Shown: piece by piece, positions 1 through 8,361 of the stretch
Numbering within the stretch: the stretch's first letter is position 1
Layout: the number at the start of each line of letters is the position of its first letter
Source of the DNA: Clostridium hydrogeniformans DSM 21757
Lineage (GTDB): Bacteria; Bacillota; Clostridia; Clostridiales; Clostridiaceae
Assembly (NCBI RefSeq): GCF_000686705.1
Contig: NZ_JMLJ01000012.1
Span: 92,301 to 156,300 of the forward strand
Reading direction: 5' to 3'
Length of the DNA stretch: 64,000 bases
Translations under genes and position numbers: made by a program
Notes under the pieces: generated by a model
Seen by the model: only the letters and a program-made list of their open reading frames with translations
What the model was told of the DNA's origin: nothing
The model's database searches: none

Positions 1-143
1 TTTAGATGGAATTTTTTCACTCTAAGTTATAGCTAAAACTATATAGAGGCTATACAATTTTATCTCCATTTATAATTTAGAATGGAATATTAAAACTTTG
101 TAATGTGCCTTAAAAAAATTTAAGATTACTAGGAGGAATTATT

Positions 144-470
144 ATGCCACAAATTAAAGCAAGAAATATAAAAGCGGAGGATCTTTGCAGAATAAGTAAA
201 CCCTTAGTTGATGAACTACAAAGTATGTTAGGATGTCCTAGAGATTTTTTCACTCTAGAATTAATTCATTCTACATTTATACAAGATGGTGAAGTTACAT
301 CAGGATACCCATATGTTGAGATAGCTTGGTTTGACCGTGGTCAAGAAACTCAAGATAAGGTAGCAAAACTAGTAACTTCTCAGCTAAAAAATCTTGGCTA
401 TGAAAATGTAGATATATTCTTTACATTATTCGAGAAGGCTAGTTATTACGAAAATGGAGAGCATTTTTAG
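144..470 (+). CDS. DUF1904 family protein
   Basis: A 108-residue cytosolic protein that matches the DUF1904 family, which is distantly related to tautomerase-like folds; function unknown. It begins MPQIKARNIK, and the motif GYPYVEIAWFDRG lies near residues 52-64. The start is supported by AGGAGG about 8 bases before the ATG. There is no signal peptide or membrane segment. It stands alone, followed by a terminator shared with the convergent acetyltransferase gene. The family assignment is from memory of its typical sequence and length (about 105-110 aa). Confidence 0.75.
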   Translation: MPQIKARNIKAEDLCRISKPLVDELQSMLGCPRDFFTLELIHSTFIQDGEVTSGYPYVEIAWFDRGQETQDKVAKLVTSQLKNLGYENVDIFFTLFEKASYYENGEHF

Positions 471-495
471 TAGTGATTTAAATAATCCTATAATA

Positions 496-537
496 GAAAA
501 AGATAGTAAATACTCTAAAAATATTTACTATCTTTTT
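496..537. terminator. Bidirectional intrinsic terminator
   Basis: An inverted repeat (GATAGTAAATA / TATTTACTATC) is flanked by an A-run on the left and a T-run on the right. It lies between two convergent genes and can serve both strands. Confidence 0.85.
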
Positions 538-561
538 TACTTAGATTTAAATCTTATATTG

Positions 562-987
562 TTACTTTTTCCACGTCATCAGTAATTCTACTTCCTTGGT
601 ATCATCATCTATCTCTTCTTTCTCTAAAACAAAGTTTGACTTCTTATAAAACCCCACTGACTTTTTATTATTCTTATATACTGAAAGACTTAATTTATCA
701 TATCTTGTTTTTACAAACTCCATTAAGGCTGTTCCTATTCCTTCTCCTTGACTGCTTACATGAACAAATACTGCCCCTATAAACTCATCATTAAGTATAC
801 TTACAAAACCTTTAATATCCTCTTCTACATAAACAAATGTTTTAGATAACGGAATATAATCATTTTTTACTATGTTATAGTTTTCTACCCAATACTCTTT
901 AGGTATAAAGTCATGTGCCTTTATTGTAGCCTCCTTCCATATGTCCATAACCTTTTCTATATCTTTACTTTCTAATTCCCTAATCAA
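562..987 (-). CDS. GNAT family N-acetyltransferase
   Basis: A 141-aa acetyltransferase of the GNAT fold that would transfer an acetyl group from acetyl-CoA to an unknown amine. The acetyl-CoA-binding region reads SSQGEGIGTALMEFV (about residues 78-92), and a typical C-terminal segment follows (YKNNKKSVGFYKKSNF). The start codon is TTG, placed 6 bases after a strong AAGGGGG ribosome binding site. The gene is monocistronic and ends at the shared terminator. The substrate cannot be inferred. Confidence 0.8.
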   Translation of the reverse strand: MIRELESKDIEKVMDIWKEATIKAHDFIPKEYWVENYNIVKNDYIPLSKTFVYVEEDIKGFVSILNDEFIGAVFVHVSSQGEGIGTALMEFVKTRYDKLSLSVYKNNKKSVGFYKKSNFVLEKEEIDDDTKEVELLMTWKK

Positions 988-1394
988 ACTTATCCCCCTT
1001 GTTAATTAATTAGTTTATTTTCTAATACTTTCAATTAATTTTACTGGATTAACTGCTTTAATATGTTAATCTTATTCTCCACTTTATAGTTTTAAGGATA
1101 TTTTACCATTTAATAAGTGTTTTATAAAGGCCACTTAACACTTTATAAACCTTAAATCCATATAATTAAAATTTACAACTTAAATATAAATTATATGAAT
1201 AATCACCCCATATTTAAAGCCATCCTAATAATAGCCCTATACTATAATTATATCTTGCTTATCTACATCTCATTAAATAACTTATATTTAATAATATCCT
1301 AAAATATCTGTTATTTGTATATTAAGATATGATTCTATATTTCTAATTTACCCTAATTAAAATTATATTAATTTGTAAAGGAGTTAATTGTTTT
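988..1394. other. Intergenic region, no gene seen
   Basis: About 400 bases of very AT-rich sequence between divergent genes. It probably holds the promoters of both. I see no convincing small ORF or structured RNA. Two short TTTATAAA palindromes near 1119-1148 are unremarkable at this base composition. Confidence 0.5.
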
Positions 1395-2324
1395 ATGAAA
1401 AAGTATTCAAAGTTTGTTTTATTAAATATTATATTTATTATTGCCTTCAATAGCTTTCCTACTTATAGAATTAGTAAAGCTGAAACCTCCCCTACTCATC
1501 TTACTATAGATTCTTTTAATAAACCCATATTGCCTAGAAACTTCAGAAAGTCCAGTGATAAAATTAATAATCCCCCTGCATCACTAAACCTTAATGGATT
1601 AAATACACTAAATATCTCAGGTAGTTCTCAATTTTCTGAGGAACCCTTAAAACTAGTAAGAGAGGCAATTGGGCGAAATATACCCATAACAGTTATAGAT
1701 TTAAGACAAGAATCTCATGGCTTTATTAATGGTATGGCAGTGAGTTGGAGTAATGACAAAAATAACGGTAATATGGGACTCACAAAAGAACAAGTTATTG
1801 TTGATGAAAATAATAAGCTAAATAGTATACCCTTAAATAAACCTATTACTTTTTATAATCATCCTAATGAGGTTATAGTCCCAACCATTGTAGAAAATGA
1901 AAATAAACTGGTAGCCTCACAATCTATGAACTATATACGTATTCCAGTTACAGATGGAAAGCTTCCAACAAACGATATGGTAGATTATTTTATAGAGTCA
2001 ATAAACTTATTACCTAAGAATATATGGCTTCACTTTCATTGTAAGGCAGGAATAGGAAGGACTACTACTTTTATGGTCATGTATGATATGATGAAAAATT
2101 ATAATAAAGTCAGTGCTGAAGATATAATAAAAAGACAGGTACTACTAGCAGGTTTTTCTCCCAAAACCTCTGCAAGCTTTTATAGTAAAGAAAGAATAGA
2201 TTTTCTAAATAAATTTTATAAGTATTGCAAAGAAAGTAATAACTTTAAAGTCAAATGGTCTCAGTGGAATAAAGACAACCAAGGTATAACCATAAATTTT
2301 AATGAAGATTATAAAGTTAGTTAA
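1395..2324 (+). CDS. Secreted phytase-like cysteine phosphatase
   Basis: A 309-aa protein with an N-terminal hydrophobic signal segment (residues 7-22). The protein tyrosine phosphatase P-loop HCKAGIGRT lies at 215-223, so Cys216 is the predicted nucleophile and Arg222 binds phosphate. A conserved IDLRQESHG segment near 101-109 and VTDGKLP near 185 match the PTP-like phytase (inositol phosphate phosphatase) group known from Selenomonas and other anaerobes. The RBS AAAGGAG precedes the ATG. The next gene, 14 bases on, is also secreted, so the pair probably forms an operon. Substrate (phytate, lower inositol phosphates or phosphotyrosine) is inferred only. Confidence 0.8.
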   Translation: MKKYSKFVLLNIIFIIAFNSFPTYRISKAETSPTHLTIDSFNKPILPRNFRKSSDKINNPPASLNLNGLNTLNISGSSQFSEEPLKLVREAIGRNIPITVIDLRQESHGFINGMAVSWSNDKNNGNMGLTKEQVIVDENNKLNSIPLNKPITFYNHPNEVIVPTIVENENKLVASQSMNYIRIPVTDGKLPTNDMVDYFIESINLLPKNIWLHFHCKAGIGRTTTFMVMYDMMKNYNKVSAEDIIKRQVLLAGFSPKTSASFYSKERIDFLNKFYKYCKESNNFKVKWSQWNKDNQGITINFNEDYKVS

Positions 2325-2338
2325 AGAAGATTTCTAAC

Positions 2339-3958
2339 ATGAAAAATAATAAATATTTCAAGCTAAAAATATTTGTCTTTCTTTCATTATTTTTCTTCTT
2401 ATTATTTAGTTCAACTGTTATTACAAAAACTAAAGCTCCTAATAATACTCCCTATTACATAAAAAATACTATGGCAGTAAAAAAACTCTATGTTATATCT
2501 CAAGATAAAATAAATACTTATGAAAGAACTATGATAGCTACTCTCCAGGGATTAATATCCAATAAATCTTCTTCTCAGATTTATACTTTAAGTTCTACTG
2601 AACCTGATTATGAAATATGGCTTAAGGACTTAAATAATAACTATGGAGTAGCCTATGAGTTTATTGATGATCCCTTTGAATTAATAAACATATTTAAAAA
2701 GTATATATCAGGTTATGTACTGTACAATAAAAAATCTCCTATGGATCCCTCAATAAATAATGCCTGCTCCTTAGCCTCTTTAAAAGAATCAATAGCCATT
2801 GATGAGTCTCTAGAAACTAAAATTAAATCCTATGGAATAAAAACCCTAGTTGGCGATTGTAGAAATACTAATAAATTTTGGGCTTATGATAACCTATGGA
2901 ACTCTGGATTAAATCATTCCACAGTAATTCAGCTATCTCCTGATAAGGATACTTCTCTTAGGGATTATGGAATAATGACAAAATCCTTAGTATTCTATGA
3001 GGAAGATATCCATGATAAATCTCTTAGAGACAAGGTTTTTAGTTCCATGGAAAAAGACTCTATTGCCTTAGGCTGGGGTCCTGATGAACATGAAAATGTA
3101 ACTATAGCGTCTAATCATGGTGTTAGTGTTATTGCTGCTGATTGGTCTTATAATCTAACAGTATTAAGTAGTTTTCCATCAACACCACTAACTCAAAAAT
3201 CTAATACTGAGCTATCAATTGAAAAAGATGTACACTATGTTACATTTATTATGTCTGATGGTGATAATCAGCAATGGAATCTTGGAAGCAATTATGGTTC
3301 AAATAAATGGTATGGCTCCCCCTATAGAGGAAACTTTAACATGGGTTGGTCTATGAGTCCATCTCTATACTACTTAGCTCCTACTGTTTTTAATATGTAT
3401 TATAAATCAGCAAATACCGGTAAAGCTAATGATTATTTTATAGTAGCCCCTTCTGGAAATGGTTATATGTATCCAAGTAAATTTCCTAAGGATGATTTAC
3501 TTCTTAATGTGGATAAGTTAAATAATTATATGAAAAATGTGGATGAAAAATATGTAGCTATACTAGATGATGATTCACTAGATAATCTATCTCTTTGGGA
3601 TAACTACACCTCAAAATCTAATATTCAAGGACTTTTTTACCTTAATTACAGTAAAAATAATAGCTATAATGGTAAAATTGTTTGGTCTAACAATAAGCCA
3701 ATAGTATCATCCAGAGATTTACTTTGGTCAGGTCTTGAAGATGAAGGTACCTTGGTTAAAAATATTAATGATCGTGTTAACTCTGGAGAAACAAATATAA
3801 ACAGTCCTAATGCCTATACCTTCGTTTACGTACATGCTTGGAGCAAAGATATGACAGTGGTTGAAAATGTGGTTAGTAAATTAAAAGAAAATCCAAAGGT
3901 AAGAGTTGTAACTCCTGATACCTTTATGACCTTAATAAAAAGAAATCTTTCTAAATGA
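2339..3958 (+). CDS. Secreted GxGYxYP-family protein
   Basis: A 539-aa protein with an N-terminal hydrophobic segment (residues 8-30), likely exported or membrane-anchored. It carries the family signature as GNGYMYP in APSGNGYMYPSKFP (about residues 377-390), placing it in the GxGYxYP group, described as a putative glycoside-hydrolase-like family without proven activity. The motif FIMSDGDNQQWNLG near residue 302 provides acidic residues typical of a metal or sugar site. It follows the phytase-like gene by 14 bases, so the two are probably cotranscribed and act together outside the cell. Confidence 0.75.
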   Translation: MKNNKYFKLKIFVFLSLFFFLLFSSTVITKTKAPNNTPYYIKNTMAVKKLYVISQDKINTYERTMIATLQGLISNKSSSQIYTLSSTEPDYEIWLKDLNNNYGVAYEFIDDPFELINIFKKYISGYVLYNKKSPMDPSINNACSLASLKESIAIDESLETKIKSYGIKTLVGDCRNTNKFWAYDNLWNSGLNHSTVIQLSPDKDTSLRDYGIMTKSLVFYEEDIHDKSLRDKVFSSMEKDSIALGWGPDEHENVTIASNHGVSVIAADWSYNLTVLSSFPSTPLTQKSNTELSIEKDVHYVTFIMSDGDNQQWNLGSNYGSNKWYGSPYRGNFNMGWSMSPSLYYLAPTVFNMYYKSANTGKANDYFIVAPSGNGYMYPSKFPKDDLLLNVDKLNNYMKNVDEKYVAILDDDSLDNLSLWDNYTSKSNIQGLFYLNYSKNNSYNGKIVWSNNKPIVSSRDLLWSGLEDEGTLVKNINDRVNSGETNINSPNAYTFVYVHAWSKDMTVVENVVSKLKENPKVRVVTPDTFMTLIKRNLSK

Positions 3959-4110
3959 TACTGAATTTTAATAATACACCTAATCTAGTTTTTTTAATTA
4001 ATTATAACTTAAATATAGGATTTCTATTAGATGTATTAACTAAACTAATAATTCTCTTTATACTATAAACTTACTTAGAACAAATTCTCTTTACTATAAT
4101 ATACTTTAAA

Positions 4111-4153
4111 AACCCTATATATCAGACTTATAAGAAGTCTAATATATAGGGTT
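4111..4153. terminator. Bidirectional terminator
   Basis: A long hairpin (AACCCTATATAT ... ATATATAGGGTT with inner stem AGACTT/AAGTCT) lies between the convergent GxGYxYP and PBP genes. Confidence 0.8.
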
Positions 4154-4195
4154 ATTTACACCTCATAGTATTCTTCTATCTTTAATAGTTTTAAT

Positions 4196-6199
4196 CTATT
4201 TCTTAAGGTAATATTCCATTATATTTTTAACCTTTGGAGTTACAAAATGACTTCCTCCACGATCTTTTACATTTTCTATTACCATAGACAAAGATATTCT
4301 AGGATTATCGGTGTTTACTCCTACAAACCATCCATTTTCCGTTCCTGTTTTATCTTCCTGAGTTTTCTTTATTTCCGCAGTACCTGTTTTTCCTGCTATA
4401 TTAATTCCAGGAAGTTTAATATCTGAGGCTGTTCCATCTGAATCATTTATAACTGCTGAAAACCCATCTACTAATACATTCACATTATTTTCATTAATAG
4501 CTTTTTTCCACACTTCTGGATTTTTATTTTCACTTAAATTTAATCTTGGTTTCATTATGTTTCCATTGTTACCTAAAGAACTATAAGCTAATGCTACATG
4601 AAGTGGTGACATTAACACCTGACCTTGACCGTATCCAGTGTCTCCAAGAAGTATTTCCTTATCTATTTTATTTTCATTAGCTATTTGTGATTTATCTATT
4701 GGATATTCAAAGTCTAATTCTTCTCCTATTCCAAAATTTTTAGCTCCTTCAATAAACTTATCATATCCTAGATTTAAAGCTACTTGTCCAAAATATATAT
4801 TATCAGAATACTTGATTGCATCCCTTAAAGTAACTGGTCTACCTGGGTCTTTCACTCTAGTTATTTTATATCCACCCCATGAGCCATCCTTCTGCCATTG
4901 CTTTCCTTTAATATCTATAGAAGCACTAGGATCTATTACTCCATTATTAAGTCCAACTGCAGCTGTAATCAGCTTAATTGTGGACCCTGGTGAATATACA
5001 TCATTAAATCTATTATTAAATTCTGCTTTTTCACTTTTTTCGAAACTTTCCTTCTGTGTTTTTGAAGTATAAGTTATAAAAACATTAGGATCATAGGAAG
5101 GTGAACTTACCATTGCTAGAACTTCCCCTGTCTTTGGGTTTACTGCGGTACTAGCTCCTTTTTCTTTATTCATCTCCCCATATATTTTCTGTTGAAGCCC
5201 TAGGTCTATGGATAACTTTATATCCTCTCCATTTTTAGCTTCTCTTTTTCCTATGTCTATCTTCTCATTTCCTCTTTGTATGTATATATATCCACCATCT
5301 TGTCCCTTTAATTTCTCTTCATAAACACTTTCAAGTCCAGCCTTACCAATTAAACTGCTTGGTGTATATTCTTTATCTTTATTTTTTTCAAGCTCTTCCT
5401 TAGTAATTGATCCAATATATCCAACAAGGCTTCCTACAGCCTCTCCGCCATTGTATACTCTAGATTTCTTATCATTTATCTGTATTCCCTTAACCTCTAA
5501 AAGTTTCTTTATCTTATCACTATCTGAAGGTAAGATATCCACTATGGAAACAAAATGATCTGGATTTTTATTTGCATTTAATTTATCCTCTATATAAGAT
5601 TCACTAATATCTAATATTTGAGCAATCTTAGATATTTTCTCTTTCTCATCTTCTCCTTTAAATTTTATGGGATGGATTCCAACAGACTTTATTATATCGT
5701 TAGTTGCTAAAGGAACTCCATTTCTATCTAAAATATTTCCTCTCTTAGCATAGTAATTTTCAACTCTTACCTTATCAATATTAGACATCTGAGGCAATAT
5801 TAGTGTCTCATCCCATTTTATCTTATAATCCTTATCTTCCTTTATGAGAGTGAGTTTAAAATCTTTAATTTCTAATGGACCCACAATAGAATTCATTGAT
5901 AAAGAAAATGTAATTTCTAATGACTTTTCTGATTTTTCCCCCTCACTATTTACTGATATATTACTTGCTCCCATAGCTGAATAAATATTCTCATATCTAC
6001 TTACAAAATTTTCTTTACTTATGTATTTCTGAGAATCACTAGATAGCATATTATACATTTCTTCATAGTTCTTCTCACCCCATGCCTTCTTATAGCCTTC
6101 AAAAGTAGTTTCCACTTTATTCTCCTTTGAACAAGCTGAAAAAATAATAGCTGAAGTTATTATTCCAATACCTAATAATAATAGTTTTTTTATTCTCAT
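4196..6199 (-). CDS. Class B penicillin-binding protein (lipoprotein)
   Basis: A 667-aa peptidoglycan DD-transpeptidase. The N terminus has a lipoprotein signal with lipobox FSAC, so Cys23 is probably lipidated. Residues about 30-135 form an NTF2-like MecA_N-type domain, 150-310 the PBP dimerization region, and 325-660 the transpeptidase. Catalytic motifs are complete: STIK (Ser405/Lys408), SDN (465-467) and KTGT (604-607). The arrangement resembles Bacillus PbpC/PBP3 and staphylococcal MecA-type proteins. It is monocistronic. A structured RNA element ending in a possible terminator lies about 180 bases upstream on the same strand and might be its leader. Whether it lowers beta-lactam affinity cannot be judged. 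Confidence 0.9.
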   Translation of the reverse strand: MRIKKLLLLGIGIITSAIIFSACSKENKVETTFEGYKKAWGEKNYEEMYNMLSSDSQKYISKENFVSRYENIYSAMGASNISVNSEGEKSEKSLEITFSLSMNSIVGPLEIKDFKLTLIKEDKDYKIKWDETLILPQMSNIDKVRVENYYAKRGNILDRNGVPLATNDIIKSVGIHPIKFKGEDEKEKISKIAQILDISESYIEDKLNANKNPDHFVSIVDILPSDSDKIKKLLEVKGIQINDKKSRVYNGGEAVGSLVGYIGSITKEELEKNKDKEYTPSSLIGKAGLESVYEEKLKGQDGGYIYIQRGNEKIDIGKREAKNGEDIKLSIDLGLQQKIYGEMNKEKGASTAVNPKTGEVLAMVSSPSYDPNVFITYTSKTQKESFEKSEKAEFNNRFNDVYSPGSTIKLITAAVGLNNGVIDPSASIDIKGKQWQKDGSWGGYKITRVKDPGRPVTLRDAIKYSDNIYFGQVALNLGYDKFIEGAKNFGIGEELDFEYPIDKSQIANENKIDKEILLGDTGYGQGQVLMSPLHVALAYSSLGNNGNIMKPRLNLSENKNPEVWKKAINENNVNVLVDGFSAVINDSDGTASDIKLPGINIAGKTGTAEIKKTQEDKTGTENGWFVGVNTDNPRISLSMVIENVKDRGGSHFVTPKVKNIMEYYLKK

Positions 6200-6375
6200 A
6201 GCGCCCCTCCTCTTATACTATATTTCAATTATATACTAAATTATAATATAAACGTATTTTAATTTTTAGTAATTTTATTATATATTTTATATTATTAAAA
6301 TATATAAATTTTAAAGTTTTAACATAGTGAATAAATTAAATTTATACATTTATCTCATCTTTATGATAAAGCAAA

Positions 6376-6416
6376 ATTCCTTATCTCCACTTTATAATAG
6401 CTGGAGTATAAGGAAT
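6376..6416 (-). terminator. Terminator-like hairpin closing the structured RNA
   Basis: Stem ATTCCTTAT/ATAAGGAAT with inner CTCCA/TGGAG. On the minus strand it is followed by TTTTGCTTT. The T-tract is interrupted, so efficiency is uncertain. Confidence 0.5.
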
Positions 6417-6540
6417 ATCTATCTGATGGCTAGGAGCTGTAACACCCCCATCCTCTAAAAGGTGGGTTATAACAGTTGCCACAACCCCAGATTAGCTTAT
6501 CTAACCTTCATCTAGTTGAAAAACACCATCTGAAGGAAGA
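6376..6540 (-). ncRNA. Structured non-coding RNA or PBP-gene leader, class unknown
   Basis: A stretch visibly richer in G+C than its surroundings folds as a chain of hairpins. Read on the minus strand these are CCTTCA/TGAAGG (6505-6536), TTAG/CTAA (6492-6504), GTTG/CAAC (6475-6485), a longer stem with CTGT/ACAG and CCCA-CC/GG-TGGG (6437-6475), and a final hairpin followed by TTTTGCTTT. No ORF of note lies in it. It sits between a 100-aa gene and the PBP gene, both on the minus strand. It matches no riboswitch class I know. It could be a free small RNA or an attenuator. The direction is inferred from the terminal T-rich tract. Confidence 0.5.
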
Positions 6541-6584
6541 TTCATTCTAAAACTATATAAATTTAACTTTAGTGATTATTCATA

Positions 6585-6887
6585 TTATTTTATAGACTTC
6601 ATCATATCATTATAAAGTCCCTCTAAATGATTTATATCAACTTGATTTTCTGATAATATATCTAATCTTTTTCTTATTATGTTTAAACTATCCTTTGCTA
6701 CTTTTATATCCTTACTTTTAATAGCAGAATTTACATAAGTCAATAGATAATCAACCTTAAGAACTACCTCTGCCATATCTTCCATCTCATCATTTACAAG
6801 CTTAGTAACTAATGAATATACCTTAGGTGTAGTTACTTCTCTTGCTTTATTTAATAAGTCATTATTTTTACAACTTCTTCTTTTCAT
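6585..6887 (-). CDS. Hypothetical helical protein
   Basis: A 100-aa protein that I do not recognise. It starts MKRRSCKNND, is rich in Lys, Asp, Glu and Leu, and looks mostly alpha-helical, with no signal peptide, membrane segment or metal motif. The ATG is preceded by AAAAGGATAGGTAGGAT, which holds a plausible ribosome binding site. Its nearest same-strand neighbour downstream is the structured RNA at 6376-6540. Confidence 0.6.
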   Translation of the reverse strand: MKRRSCKNNDLLNKAREVTTPKVYSLVTKLVNDEMEDMAEVVLKVDYLLTYVNSAIKSKDIKVAKDSLNIIRKRLDILSENQVDINHLEGLYNDMMKSIK

Positions 6888-7021
6888 ATCCTACCTATCC
6901 TTTTTCATTCTATTGATAACAATTTTCAGTTACTAATTAATTTTAACATAAATTATTAAGATATTTAACTGTAAAATAATAATAATAATAAAACATGTAC
7001 TATTTTTATATTATTAAACTA

Positions 7022-7474
7022 CTAATTACTCTTACTTTTATAAAGCATTTCTATGTGTGGAATATTGTCTTCTAAATAAGCTTCTGACACTTCTTTAAAT
7101 CCAAGACTCTTATAGAATTCTCTTAAATATTCTTGTGCTGATATTCTAATTGACTTTTCTTTTAAATCTTTTTCTATAAACTCTATTCCCTTTATCATTA
7201 TCTCCCTTCCAAAATTATTCCCTCTATAATCTTTATTTACTAAAACCCTTCCTATTGAAACTTCATCATAGGATACTCCTTTTTCTGGAATTCTTATGTA
7301 TGCAACAACCTTTCCTTTATCACTTAAAAACATATGATATGAATTTTTATCTTTCTCATCACAGTCTTCATAAGGACAATTTTGTTCTACTATAAAAACT
7401 TGATTTCTAACTTTTAAAATCTCATATATTTCTTCTACATTTAATTCACTGAACTTTCTTATCTTCCACTCCAT
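7022..7474 (-). CDS. GNAT acetyltransferase, ElaA-like
   Basis: A 150-aa GNAT-fold protein of the ElaA type. It begins MEWKIRKFSELNVEEIYEIL, followed by KVRNQVFIVEQNCPYEDCDEKD, a signature of that family. The acetyl-CoA loop is RVLVNKDYRGNNFGREIM (about residues 76-93). The cellular substrate is unknown. It has no close same-strand partner and is not in an obvious operon. Confidence 0.85.
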   Translation of the reverse strand: MEWKIRKFSELNVEEIYEILKVRNQVFIVEQNCPYEDCDEKDKNSYHMFLSDKGKVVAYIRIPEKGVSYDEVSIGRVLVNKDYRGNNFGREIMIKGIEFIEKDLKEKSIRISAQEYLREFYKSLGFKEVSEAYLEDNIPHIEMLYKSKSN

Positions 7475-7651
7475 ATATCTTAACCTTCCTTGTTTTAGTA
7501 TTCTTCCTATATGTTTAGTTTTTTATTATATATTCTTCCTACTTTTCTTTTATTCTACCACTCTATTTTTTTATAATTAATTTTAATATTCTCTACTCTA
7601 TTTTTAAATATTATTCCTACATATTTTAACCTTCGACTTATTATATATTAT

Positions 7652-7683
7652 AAAAGGATTCACACTAAGGTATGAATCCTTTT
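7652..7683. terminator. Terminator hairpin
   Basis: AAAAGGATTCA / TGAATCCTTTT inverted repeat with an 10-base loop, just downstream of the monooxygenase-like gene on the minus strand. Confidence 0.8.
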
Positions 7684-7693
7684 ATAAATATGT

Positions 7694-7981
7694 TTATATA
7701 ATTTTTCTATAAATATTTATTTCACTCTTTGTTTCACATAACTCCCCTATCTCTGGGACCAATCTTGTAAAATGCGGTGATGCTGAATGCTTTTCTAAAG
7801 CTTTTTCACTTTCCCACTCTTCTATAATTGTTATCACCTTAGGAGCATTTATATCCTGAAATACTTCATACAGTATACATCCTTCTTCTTTTCTTGTTTC
7901 CCTAACTAATTCATCTAATAAACTAAGTATTTCCTTCATATTTTCTTCCTTGCAAGACTTTTTAGCAACAACCTTTATCAT
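7694..7981 (-). CDS. Antibiotic biosynthesis monooxygenase (ABM) domain protein
   Basis: A 95-aa single-domain protein of the ABM/YgiN-like family: MIKVVAKKSCKEENMKEILS at the N terminus, then ETRKEEGCILYEVFQD and EEWESEKALEKHSASPHFTRL. Members are small ferredoxin-like-fold dimers proposed to oxidise quinols or protect against reactive compounds. In an anaerobe the substrate is unclear. The gene is monocistronic with its own terminator. The RBS is a GGGATGA-type sequence just before the ATG. Confidence 0.85.
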   Translation of the reverse strand: MIKVVAKKSCKEENMKEILSLLDELVRETRKEEGCILYEVFQDINAPKVITIIEEWESEKALEKHSASPHFTRLVPEIGELCETKSEINIYRKII

Positions 7982-8126
7982 TCTTTCATCCCCTTTATAC
8001 TAATTATGATTATATAGCTATTATATCACTTAAGATGAAGATTATTATTTAATTAACTTAAAATACGTCTAAATATATACATATATTTATCCCTTACTGT
8101 ATAAACTAATTGTGAGGTGATATGCA

Positions 8127-8270
8127 ATGGATAACAATTCAGGTTCTATTAATAATATTAAATATGCAAGCTTAAAAGAAACCGAAGAAAAGAGACTTAA
8201 AGAAATAGAAGAAAGATTCAATACAGAATTTGGAACTGACTACTATTTAATGATTATGAAAGATGCTTAA
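8127..8270 (+). CDS. Small 47-aa hypothetical protein
   Basis: A short reading frame encoding 47 residues, MDNNSGSINNIKYASLKETE at the start and ending FGTDYYLMIMKDA. It has a good ribosome binding site (GAGGTGA, 8 bases before the ATG) and is followed 3 bases later by a 17-bp-stem terminator, so it looks like a complete one-gene transcription unit. The central part (about residues 16-32) is a charged amphipathic helix. I recognise no family, and it has no transmembrane segment. Confidence 0.65.
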   Translation: MDNNSGSINNIKYASLKETEEKRLKEIEERFNTEFGTDYYLMIMKDA

Positions 8271-8272
8271 AA

Positions 8273-8313
8273 TAAATAAGGTATTGATATAATTATTATC
8301 AATACCTTATTTA
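8273..8313 (+). terminator. Terminator after the 47-aa gene
   Basis: A perfect 17-bp inverted repeat (TAAATAAGGTATTGATA and its complement) with a 7-base loop, starting 3 bases after the stop codon. Confidence 0.8.
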
Positions 8314-8361
8314 TTTTAATATTTAAACCCTGCCCTAATTATTAAGTAAGCTTTTCTATAA

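Noticed and set aside
11..257. A 14-base repeat (ATTTTTTCACTCTA) at 11-24 and 244-257, inside the DUF1904 gene
   Set aside because: It is too short and AT-rich to show a duplicated gene fragment, and the flanks do not continue the match.
6376..6540. Calling the structured RNA 6S, SRP RNA, T-box or a known riboswitch
   Set aside because: None of the conserved blocks of those classes (T-box GGTGGNACCGC, SRP GGTAA/GNAR, SAM, lysine, cobalamin or fluoride motifs) could be found.
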